Origin: RGIG4097 sp964367645 | GTDB taxonomy: Bacteria > Bacillota > Clostridia > Christensenellales > CAG-917 | Assembly (NCBI GenBank): GCA_964367645.1 | Contig: CAYIYN010000057.1 | Location: 1 to 10,165, forward strand | DNA length: 10,165 nucleotides | Direction: 5' to 3' | Part shown: piece after piece, positions 1-5,034 of the stretch | Position numbering within the stretch: position 1 is the stretch's first letter | Layout: the number at the start of each line of letters is the position of its first letter | Made by a program: the position numbers and the translations under genes | Notes under the pieces: model-generated | Told to the model about the DNA's origin: nothing | The model's input: the letters and a program-made list of their open reading frames with translations, nothing else | The model's database searches: none

Positions 1-120
1 GCACTCGCTTTCTCGCCGCCCTGCGGCTCGCGTTCGTAACTTCGTAATTAGAGAGTGCGTGTTCACTCTCGCTCGGAGTATTTTCGTAACTTCGTAATGA
101 GCAAGTGCGAGTAAATTACG
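1..120. repeat. Two tandem copies of a TTCGTAAC-type intergenic repeat
   Basis: No gene is visible here. The paired words TTCGTAAC and TTCGTAAT lie at 33-48 and again at 83-98, and AGTGCG follows at 54-59 and 104-109, so the unit recurs with a 50-base period. The first copy begins with GCACTC (1-6), which is complementary to GAGTGC (53-58), and encloses a small hairpin GCCGC-CCT-GCGGC (15-27). The second copy has a shorter left part, with CACTCTCGCTC at 64-74. The words and spacing are directly visible; that this is a dispersed genomic repeat is inference. The first copy may extend beyond the left window edge. Confidence 0.6.
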
Positions 121-123
121 TAT

Positions 124-201
124 AAAATCGCGTCTATTTAGATGAAAAACAAGAAAACCCCCTTCACAATCGACAGGAGCGTACTTTGCGTACGTGACTG
201 T
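124..201. repeat. Partial copy (A) of a palindromic intergenic element
   Basis: This stretch matches the left half of the full element at 223-347. TATTTAGATGAA lies at 135-146 here and 233-244 there, and GCGTACTT lies exactly 44 bases downstream in both (179 and 277), followed by GTACGTGA (190 and 289). The inner hairpin is intact: ACAG (173-176) and GCGTAC (179-184) pair with GTACGT (190-195) and CTGT (198-201). The right half, which would complete the outer and middle stems, is missing and the next element starts at 223. It therefore looks like a truncated copy, or one fused to its neighbour by recombination. Confidence 0.6.
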
Positions 202-222
202 TTCACAAATATGAGTGAATTT

Positions 223-347
223 AAAACCGCGATATTTAGATGAAGAACGCGAAAAGCCCCTGTGGAGCAGACCGAAGCGTACTTATGTGTACGTGAGGGT
301 TGCGCCACGGGGGCTTGACAAAGTTATTCGCTAAATAGCGCGGTTTT
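223..347. repeat. Full nested palindromic element (copy B), probable groEL terminator
   Basis: The element is a 125-base, three-tier inverted repeat. The outer stem pairs 223-239 with 331-347 (AAAACCGCG against CGCGGTTTT perfectly, then TATTTAG against CTAAATA). The middle stem pairs 254-265 with 305-316 (AAGCCCCTGTGG against CCACGGGGGCTT, one G-U wobble). The inner stem pairs GCGTAC (277-282) with GTACGT (289-294) around a six-base loop. Read on the minus strand after groEL, the middle stem ends GGGGCTTTT and the outer stem ends GCGGTTTT, as expected of intrinsic terminators. The right arm overlaps two bases of the groEL stop codon (346-348). Termination is inferred; the pairing is seen. Confidence 0.75.
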
Positions 348-1974
348 AATACATGTCGCCACCTTGCGGCATCCCAGCCGGCATAGCAGGTTGAGGTTCT
401 TTAATATCAGTGACCAGTGCTTCGGTCGTCACGAGCGTTCCTGCTACGGATGCGGCGTTTTGCAGAGCGCAACGCGCAACCTTTGTAGGATCCAAAATAC
501 CGGCTTCAATCATGTCGCAGTAGACGTCTTTTGTGGCATCATAACCGTAATTTGCTTTTTTGCTTGCCATTATCGCAGCAACGACCACTCCGCCGTCCAC
601 TCCTGCGTTTTGTGCGATTTGGCGCAGAGGGCTTTCAAGGGATTTAATGACAATTTGCGCACCTGTCTTGACGTCGCCTTCCAACTTTTCGCAGGCTTTT
701 TTGACTGCGGGGATAACACCGAGCAGAGCGACTCCGCCACCGGGGATTATACCCTCTTCAACTGCTGCGCGAGTTGCATTCAGAGCGTCTTCTATGCGCA
801 TTTTGCGTTCTTTCATTTCAACTTCTGTGGCTGCGCCTACGCCGATGACGGCTACGCCGCCTGCAAGTTTGGCAACTCTTTCTTGAAGTTTTTCTTTGTC
901 GTAATCGGATGTGGTGGAGGCAATTTGTACGCGGATTGCTTTGACTCTGTCTGCAATGTCGGCACTGTTGCCTGCTCCGCCGATAATGGTGGTGTTGTCC
1001 TTGCCGACTTTGACGGATTTTGCGTTGCCGAGCATATCAATCGTGACGTCTTTGAGTTCATAACCGAGGTCGGAAGATATGAACGTGCCGCCGGTCAATA
1101 TTGCGATGTCTTCAAGATACGCCTTTCTTCTGTCGCCGAAACCGGGGGCTTTGACTGCCACGCAGTTGAACACGCCTTTAAGTTTGTTGACAATAATCGT
1201 TGTGAGCGCTTCGCCTTCGATGTCGTCGGAGATGATGAGCAACTTCAAACCGTTTTTGAGAACCTGTTCGAGAAGAGGCAGTATTTCTTGAATATTGGTT
1301 ATTTTTTTGTCGGTGATTAAAATGACGGGATTGTCCAAATCCGCTTCCATCTTTTCAGTGTTGGTGACAAGATAAGGGGAGATGTATCCTCTGTCAAACT
1401 GCATGCCTTCAACAACCGTAAGTTCGGTGGTCATGGCTTTGCCTTCTTCGATGGTAATAACACCGTCTTTGCCGACCTTTTCCATTGCTTGTGCAATCAA
1501 ATTGCCGATTTCTTCGTCGCTTGCGGAAATTGAACCGACTTGTGCAATAGACTTGCTGTCGACAACGTCTTTGGAAATTTTTTTGAGTTCTTCAACCGCT
1601 TTGTCGGTTGCAAAAGCGATTCCCTTTTTGAGGACGATAGGATTTGCACCCGCTGCTACGTTTTTCAACCCTTCTTTCACGATTGCCTGTGCGAGAACCG
1701 CCGCGGTGGTGGTGCCGTCGCCCGCTACGTCGTTGGTCTTTGTGGACACTTCGCGGATAATGCTTGCGCCCATATTTTCAAACGGATCGGCTAGTTGCAC
1801 TTCTTTGGCGATAGTAACGCCGTCATTGGTGACAAGCGGACCTCCGTAAGGTTTGTCCAAAACTACGTTTCTGCCCTTGGGGCCGAGAGTGATTTTTACA
1901 GTATTCGCGAGAGTGTCAACGCCGATTTCCAAGGCTTTTCTTGCATCGTCGCCGTATTTAAATTGTTTAGCCAT
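346..1974 (-). CDS. groEL: GroEL, 60 kDa chaperonin
   Basis: GroEL is the cytosolic Hsp60 chaperonin: a double ring of 14 subunits that encloses unfolded proteins under a GroES lid and uses ATP to refold them. The protein has 542 residues, the usual length. The ATP site is visible as TLGPKGRNV (29-37), DGVTIAKE (51-58) and GDGTTT (85-90), with the acidic residues expected at D51, D86 and D396. The family signature AAVEEGIIPGGG is at 403-414. The C-terminal tail is a short Gly/Met-rich stretch (PAGMPQGGDMY) rather than a long run of GGM repeats. The start is fixed by AAGGAGG (1981-1987), 6 bases upstream. That site overlaps the groES stop codon, so the two genes are 11 bp apart and probably translationally coupled. 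Transcription comes from the CIRCE-controlled promoter above groES. Confidence 0.99.
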   Translation of the reverse strand: MAKQFKYGDDARKALEIGVDTLANTVKITLGPKGRNVVLDKPYGGPLVTNDGVTIAKEVQLADPFENMGASIIREVSTKTNDVAGDGTTTAAVLAQAIVKEGLKNVAAGANPIVLKKGIAFATDKAVEELKKISKDVVDSKSIAQVGSISASDEEIGNLIAQAMEKVGKDGVITIEEGKAMTTELTVVEGMQFDRGYISPYLVTNTEKMEADLDNPVILITDKKITNIQEILPLLEQVLKNGLKLLIISDDIEGEALTTIIVNKLKGVFNCVAVKAPGFGDRRKAYLEDIAILTGGTFISSDLGYELKDVTIDMLGNAKSVKVGKDNTTIIGGAGNSADIADRVKAIRVQIASTTSDYDKEKLQERVAKLAGGVAVIGVGAATEVEMKERKMRIEDALNATRAAVEEGIIPGGGVALLGVIPAVKKACEKLEGDVKTGAQIVIKSLESPLRQIAQNAGVDGGVVVAAIMASKKANYGYDATKDVYCDMIEAGILDPTKVARCALQNAASVAGTLVTTEALVTDIKEPQPAMPAGMPQGGDMY

Positions 1975-1985
1975 AGTTTACCTCC

Positions 1986-2270
1986 TTATTCAACAACTGC
2001 GAGAATATCCGCCTGACGGACTATCACAACTTCTTGTCCGTCGATTTTGAATTCGCTTCCGGAATATTTGCCGTAAAGCACCGTGTCACCGACGCTTACT
2101 TGCATTTTGATTTCTTTGCCGTCAACTATGCCGCCGGGGCCCACTGCAATTACAGTTGCGAGTTGCGGTTTTTCCTGTGCAGAACCGGGCAAAACTATGC
2201 CGCTTGCGGTCTTTTCACTGCTTTCCAATGCCTTGATGACCACTTTGTCAAACAAAGGTCTGATCTTCAT
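1986..2270 (-). CDS. groES: GroES, 10 kDa co-chaperonin
   Basis: GroES forms the seven-subunit lid that caps the GroEL ring and closes the folding chamber. The protein has 94 residues, typical of the family. It opens with KIRPLFDKVVIK, shows the mobile loop that binds GroEL (about 16-35, with core GIVLPGSA at 24-31), and ends with the conserved pattern around YGKYSG (66-71) and VVIVRQADILAVVE. The start is supported by GGAGG (2280-2284), 9 bases upstream. It is the first gene of the groES-groEL operon, transcribed leftward, with a CIRCE element in the short leader. Nothing is missing or unusual in the coding sequence. Confidence 0.98.
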   Translation of the reverse strand: MKIRPLFDKVVIKALESSEKTASGIVLPGSAQEKPQLATVIAVGPGGIVDGKEIKMQVSVGDTVLYGKYSGSEFKIDGQEVVIVRQADILAVVE

Positions 2271-2309
2271 ACTTTGTTGCCTCCGAATTTTTATTTATTT
2301 ATTTATATT

Positions 2310-2336
2310 TTAGCACTCATCGTGCTTGATTGCTAT
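2310..2336 (-). promoter_or_regulatory. CIRCE operator (HrcA site) of groESL
   Basis: The left arm TTAGCACTC (2310-2318) is a perfect CIRCE half-site. After exactly 9 bases comes GATTGCTAT (2328-2336), which matches 7 of 9 bases of the consensus GAGTGCTAA. CIRCE is the operator bound by the heat-shock repressor HrcA in Gram-positive and many other bacteria. It lies directly downstream of the -10 box, over the expected transcription start and in the groES leader, the standard position for repression. The degenerate arm is the promoter-proximal one. Confidence 0.9.
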
Positions 2337-2337
2337 C

Positions 2338-2366
2338 ATTCTATATTTTCGTCTGCCAGATGTCAA
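2338..2366 (-). promoter_or_regulatory. Vegetative promoter of groESL
   Basis: Read on the minus strand, TTGACA (2361-2366) is followed after 17 bases by TAGAAT (2338-2343). The -35 box is perfect, the -10 box matches 5 of 6, and the spacing is optimal for sigma-A. Transcription should start near 2331, inside the CIRCE element, which would explain HrcA repression. Confidence 0.85.
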
Positions 2367-2407
2367 GGCTTTGTGCCACGAAATTTACATTTTTATGGAA
2401 AAGATTG

Positions 2408-2436
2408 TTGAGATAGGCATAGATGTATGATAATAT
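2408..2436 (+). promoter_or_regulatory. Candidate promoter of the dCMP deaminase gene
   Basis: TTGAGA (2408-2413) and TAATAT (2431-2436) are separated by 17 bases; they match 5 of 6 and 4 of 6 of the sigma-A consensus. The -10 region is AT-rich, and TATGAT or GATAAT just upstream could serve instead with worse -35 spacing. Transcription would start near 2441-2444, exactly where the leader stem begins. The promoter is divergent from that of groESL. Confidence 0.45.
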
Positions 2437-2440
2437 TAAT

Positions 2441-2516
2441 GTGCGCCTGAAGCAAGTGTTTTTTGCTGCGCTTTAAAGCAAATAATAAAACACGTGCGCG
2501 AATATTTAAGGCGCAC
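2441..2516 (+). other. Nested inverted repeat in the leader of the dCMP deaminase gene
   Basis: Three pairs of complementary arms are nested symmetrically. GTGCGCCT (2441-2448) pairs with AGGCGCAC (2509-2516). GTGTTTT (2456-2462) pairs with AAAACAC (2487-2493). TTTGCT (2462-2467) pairs with AGCAAA (2477-2482), sharing base 2462 with the second arm. A T-run is absent after the last arm, so this does not look like an intrinsic terminator. It may be a structured 5' leader or a small mobile palindrome. It matches no riboswitch class I recognise. Confidence 0.6.
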
Positions 2517-2553
2517 AAAAGATAAAACGGCAAGCGTTTGGAGCGGAGGAATG

Positions 2554-3003
2554 ATGGACAAGTGGGATAAAAGATTTATGGATATGGCGGAGTTTGTCGC
2601 CACGTGGACCAGTTGCGCAAGAGAAAAACGCGCTGTGGGTGCGATAATAGTCAAAGATAAGCGTATTTTAACCACAGGTTATAACGGTGCACCGAGCGGA
2701 ATTGAAACCTGCCGTGAAAAAGGCTATTGCCTGCGCGACAAACTGGGAATCGCAAGCGGAACGCGTGCGGAAGTGTGCTATGCCGTTCACGCGGAGCAAA
2801 ACGCAATCGTTCAGGCGGCAAAACTTGGAGTGTCGGTTGAAGGTGCGACACTTTACGTCACTCATCAACCCTGCACCATATGCACAAAACTTATCATCAA
2901 CAGTGGCATTAAAAAGATTGTTTACAAACATCCCTACCCCGATGAATTCAGCATGCAACTGATCAAAGAATCGGGCATAGAACTTGTGCATTTTGAAGAA
3001 TAG
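2554..3003 (+). CDS. comEB: dCMP deaminase (ComEB type)
   Basis: The enzyme deaminates dCMP to dUMP, the substrate of thymidylate synthase, in cytosolic pyrimidine salvage. From ATG 2554 the protein has 149 residues, the family's usual size. The catalytic zinc site is complete: HAE at 79-81 (zinc ligand H79, proton-shuttling E81) and PCTIC at 106-110 (ligands C107 and C110). NGAPSG (44-49) is characteristic of dCMP deaminases, and additional Cys residues (C21, C53, C59) could hold a structural zinc as in some relatives. GGAGG (2545-2549) lies 4 bases before ATG 2554 and only 1 base before ATG 2551, so 2554 is preferred. The frame is open upstream to 2494, but that part carries no family sequence. 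The name comEB follows Bacillus usage and does not imply competence here. Confidence 0.93.
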   Translation: MDKWDKRFMDMAEFVATWTSCAREKRAVGAIIVKDKRILTTGYNGAPSGIETCREKGYCLRDKLGIASGTRAEVCYAVHAEQNAIVQAAKLGVSVEGATLYVTHQPCTICTKLIINSGIKKIVYKHPYPDEFSMQLIKESGIELVHFEE

Positions 3004-3081
3004 TGAAAATCTTAATTTATTCAAATTTATTTGGAGTATTTTGCCGGTGAATAAGAAAGTGCGGTTTTTTACGTCTTCAGC

Positions 3082-3843
3082 CTATTTAATTTTCAGTTTA
3101 TTTTTGTATTTGATAAATTTTAGAGGATACAGAATGACGAATGCAAGAGCGGTTGAAACCGATGCTTGAACCGCGTCGAAAGGCAATGCGACAAGAGCCG
3201 CTGCGTAAGTGCCGTAAAGAAACGTTTGGCAGACAAAATAGCCTGTCATCATTATCGCGGTTGAAAACAACATACCAGCCGCGCTCGATACATATAAAAT
3301 AGTTTTATTCTTTATATATTTATCAATCAATCTAAAAAGTAATCCCGCAACAAGACCTTCTGTTCCTTTTATAACCAAGCTGAATACCATTGTGGCAGGA
3401 TAAAGCACCATATCAGCAAAAAGCGACCCTATCCCTCCTGCAATCATTGCGGGTATCGGTCCGAAAATTGCCGCCGAAATAAGTATCAAGGTGTCGCCTA
3501 TATTGAAATAAAACTGCCCCGCCCCAAAACCGAACATCGTCAACAGCATAACAAGAGCCGTCAAAATGCCGGTATAGGCAACCGTGCGAGCAGCCATTTT
3601 GAACTGCAATTTAGATTTAATGTTTAAGTCTGAATCAACTTCTGGATTTTTTAATTTACAAGCGTTATCGGGCGATGCGCTTATTTCTACGTTTGATTTT
3701 TTATTTTCTTCTACGTTTTCAAAACAACAACCGTTTGATTCGGTCTTTTCAGCCGTCACTTCAATACCGCCGTTACGGCTTGTTTTTGTTTTATGGTCCA
3801 TAACTCCCCTAAGAGCGTCTACGTTTGGTTTGATTTTATGCAT
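3082..3843 (-). CDS. ribU: ECF transporter S component, probably riboflavin-specific (RibU-like)
   Basis: This is the membrane substrate-binding subunit of an energy-coupling factor vitamin transporter; the shared EcfA, EcfA' and EcfT parts are not in this window. Residues 86-245 carry about six hydrophobic segments with motifs typical of S components, such as FNIGDTLILISAAIFGP (113-129), AGGIGSLFAD (135-144) and IKGTEGLVAGLLF (158-170). The FMN riboswitch directly upstream makes riboflavin the likely substrate. The start at 3843 is supported by CGGAGG (3851-3856), 7 bases upstream. This leaves an unusual hydrophilic N-terminal tail of about 83 residues, rich in Lys, Glu, Asn and Ser, before the first membrane segment; family members are normally near 190 residues. 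The internal ATG at residue 83 (MAARTV) would give an ordinary length but has no comparable ribosome site that I noticed. The S-component call is firm; the substrate is inferred. Confidence 0.85.
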   Translation of the reverse strand: MHKIKPNVDALRGVMDHKTKTSRNGGIEVTAEKTESNGCCFENVEENKKSNVEISASPDNACKLKNPEVDSDLNIKSKLQFKMAARTVAYTGILTALVMLLTMFGFGAGQFYFNIGDTLILISAAIFGPIPAMIAGGIGSLFADMVLYPATMVFSLVIKGTEGLVAGLLFRLIDKYIKNKTILYVSSAAGMLFSTAIMMTGYFVCQTFLYGTYAAALVALPFDAVQASVSTALAFVILYPLKFIKYKNKLKIK

Positions 3844-3850
3844 AAAAAAA

Positions 3851-3876
3851 CCTCCGAAAGCATGCTCAAACGAAGG
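3851..3876 (-). promoter_or_regulatory. Hairpin sequestering the ribU Shine-Dalgarno site
   Basis: On the minus strand CCTTCG (3871-3876) can pair with CGGAGG (3851-3856), which contains the ribosome binding site, with one G-U pair. The loop contains the self-complementary AGCATGCT. This would block translation and is a plausible expression platform for the FMN riboswitch. GGAAA at the 3' edge of the aptamer could pair with TTTCC just ahead of the hairpin and open it. The pairing is visible; the switching is inference. Confidence 0.55.
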
Positions 3877-3926
3877 AAAATTCCGCGCAATATACGCGCA
3901 TAAAAACCGCCGATTACGCGATTTTA

Positions 3927-4048
3927 ATTCTTTCCCAGTCTGACTTTACAGGCGGTTGCGGAATCTCACCGCATCGGCTGTTGGGGCTGTTGGACTTGTC
4001 CGCTAATTGCGGCATTACCACCGGTCGGGATATACCCGCCCAAAGAAT
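3927..4048 (-). ncRNA. FMN riboswitch (RFN element)
   Basis: Read on the minus strand, the hallmark blocks of the FMN aptamer appear in order. The closing helix P1 pairs ATTCTTT (4042-4048) with AAAGAAT (3927-3933). Then come GGGCGGG, ATCCCGACCGGTGGT, GCGGTGAGATTCCGC, ACCGCC and the 3' core GTAAAGTCAGACTGGGA. In this family FMN binding shuts off riboflavin synthesis or uptake genes. It stands 84 bases before the RibU-like gene, in the same orientation and just downstream of a promoter. The blocks agree closely with the known consensus, with small departures such as GGGTATATCCC where GGGTGAAATTCCC is usual. Confidence 0.95.
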
Positions 4049-4062
4049 ATTTGTTTGAATTC

Positions 4063-4091
4063 ATTCTACGCAAAAAACCGATTTTTGTCAA
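4063..4091 (-). promoter_or_regulatory. Promoter of the riboswitch-ribU transcript
   Basis: On the minus strand TTGACA (4086-4091) and TAGAAT (4063-4068) are 17 bases apart, the same box sequences and spacing as the groESL promoter. Transcription should start near 4056, a few bases before the FMN aptamer. Confidence 0.8.
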
Positions 4092-4137
4092 TGTGTAACT
4101 AAACTTAAAAATCATCAAAAAAAATACGGTGAAAAGG

Positions 4138-4167
4138 TTGACACATGCGCTTTGGAATTTATATAAT
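4138..4167 (+). promoter_or_regulatory. Promoter of the XRE-cupin regulator
   Basis: TTGACA (4138-4143) and TATAAT (4162-4167) are both perfect sigma-A boxes, separated by 18 bases. The expected transcript start near 4174 leaves a leader of about 135 bases containing the operator-like boxes. The promoter is back-to-back with that of ribU. Confidence 0.85.
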
Positions 4168-4181
4168 GCTTTCATAATATT

Positions 4182-4278
4182 GTTTAGTATTACTAAACTT
4201 TTGACTTATAATTGCGATACTCGCTAAACTTGCAGTAATTTTTGCCTAAACAGGGGCAAAAGTTTAGGAAGGCTAAAC
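4182..4278. promoter_or_regulatory. Cluster of CTAAAC boxes, probable autoregulatory operator
   Basis: GTTTAGTA-T-TACTAAAC (4182-4198) is a perfect 17-base palindrome just downstream of the regulator's promoter. The same half-site recurs as CTAAAC at 4224-4229, 4246-4251 and 4273-4278 and as GTTTAG at 4262-4267. CCTAAAC (4245-4251) and GTTTAGG (4262-4268) form a second inverted pair with a 10-base gap. A further CTAAAC lies at 4099-4104, beside the ribU -35 box. Repeated half-sites between promoter and gene suggest binding by the XRE-cupin protein encoded next; this is inference. Confidence 0.6.
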
Positions 4279-4309
4279 TGCAAAGCACGTGGAAAGCGCA
4301 GGAGGAATT

Positions 4310-4843
4310 ATGGAACTGGGTATCAAGATAAAAAGACTGCGTCTTCAAAAAAATCTGACGCAGGAAGAACTTGCCGACAGATGCGAACTGACAAAAGGAT
4401 ATATTTCGCAACTTGAAAACGAACTGACTTCTCCGTCCATTGCCACGCTTGAGGACATACTTTTGGCACTTGGCACAACTCCCGCCTCGTTTTTCAGCGA
4501 CGAAAAAGAAGAAAAGGTCGTATTTACCGAAGCGGAGTTTATTGAAAAACTTTCAGACGAGCACAAAATCGAGTGGCTCGTTCCCAACGCTCAAAAAAAT
4601 GAAATGGAGCCTATAAGGGTGACAATTATGCCTCACACGTCGCTATCCGATGACGTACCGCACGAAGGCGAAGAGTTTGGGTACGTCCTTTCGGGAAAAA
4701 TCCATTTGCATATAGGAAACGCCTCGTACACCGTCAAAAAGGGTGAGGTGTTTTATTTTACGTCGGCAAAAGTGCACAGTCTTGAAAACCGTACCACCGA
4801 AAAAGCCGTGGTGCTTTGGATTGCATCTCCCCCGACGTTTTAA
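4310..4843 (+). CDS. XRE-family transcriptional regulator with C-terminal cupin domain
   Basis: This is a one-component DNA-binding regulator of 177 residues, a normal length. Residues 4-61 form an XRE/Cro helix-turn-helix (LTQEELADRCELTKGYISQ, then LENELTSPSIATL). Residues 105-172 form a small cupin barrel around HEGEEFGYVLSGKIHLHIG, with a second block ending VFYFTSAKVHSLEN, where ligand sensing is expected. Regulators of this architecture (PuuR-like) are commonly found beside potABCD in Firmicutes and are thought to respond to polyamines; that role is inferred from position. The start is set by AGGAGG (4300-4305), 4 bases upstream. A GTG at 4289 in the same frame lacks support. The gene stands 191 bp before potA on the same strand, and the operator cluster lies in its own leader. 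Confidence 0.92.
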   Translation: MELGIKIKRLRLQKNLTQEELADRCELTKGYISQLENELTSPSIATLEDILLALGTTPASFFSDEKEEKVVFTEAEFIEKLSDEHKIEWLVPNAQKNEMEPIRVTIMPHTSLSDDVPHEGEEFGYVLSGKIHLHIGNASYTVKKGEVFYFTSAKVHSLENRTTEKAVVLWIASPPTF

Positions 4844-4852
4844 GGCGAATAA

Positions 4853-4873
4853 CGGCGTGCTGACAGCGTGCCG
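4853..4873. other. Near-palindrome between the regulator gene and potA
   Basis: The 21-base stretch pairs CGGC and GCTG with CAGC and GCCG around a central A; only two positions in each 10-base arm fail to match. It starts 9 bases after the regulator's stop codon and is followed by GAATGTGAAAAAATTG, not a T-run. It could be an operator for the pot operon or a weak transcript-end hairpin. Confidence 0.4.
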
Positions 4874-4963
4874 AATGTGAAAAAATTGTATGAAATTGCA
4901 CCTAATTGGCAGGTCAAAAAACTTCAAAATGGTGCGCACGCACGTGAACGCGCGTTATAAAGG

Positions 4964-4969
4964 TATAAT
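4964..4969 (+). promoter_or_regulatory. Candidate -10 box for the pot operon
   Basis: A perfect TATAAT lies 66 bases before the potA start, but there is no convincing -35 box 16-18 bases upstream (the region reads GCACGTGAAC). A promoter with a weak -35 box would suit activator control; readthrough from the regulator gene is the alternative. Downstream, CGGCATCTGCCG (4970-4981) is a short hairpin, and GCCGTATA occurs twice (4978-4985 and 5004-5011). Confidence 0.4.
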
Positions 4970-5034
4970 CGGCATCTGCCGTATACGATAAAAGGATAAA
5001 TCAGCCGTATAAAAGTGAAATCCAAAGGAGAACT

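Noticed and set aside
1..350. A CRISPR array suggested by repeated words in the left intergenic region.
   Set aside because: There are only two copies of each repeat, the intervening sequence is part of the palindromes and is not spacer-like, and no cas gene is present.
364..1320. A 318-codon open frame on the plus strand opposite groEL.
   Set aside because: It lies wholly antisense to an unmistakable groEL, has no family features and shows the odd, Cys- and Phe-rich composition of a shadow frame.
3043..3070. A terminator after the dCMP deaminase gene, suggested by GCCGG and GCGGTTTTTT.
   Set aside because: Only about three base pairs can form ahead of the T-run, so the stem is too weak to report as a feature.
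4289..4309. An upstream GTG start for the XRE-cupin gene.
   Set aside because: The added residues are not part of the helix-turn-helix, and AGGAGG lies just before the ATG at 4310, inside this extension.
4844..5034. A riboswitch in front of potA.
   Set aside because: Only short hairpins and a direct repeat of GCCGTATA are visible, with no conserved aptamer core that I recognise.
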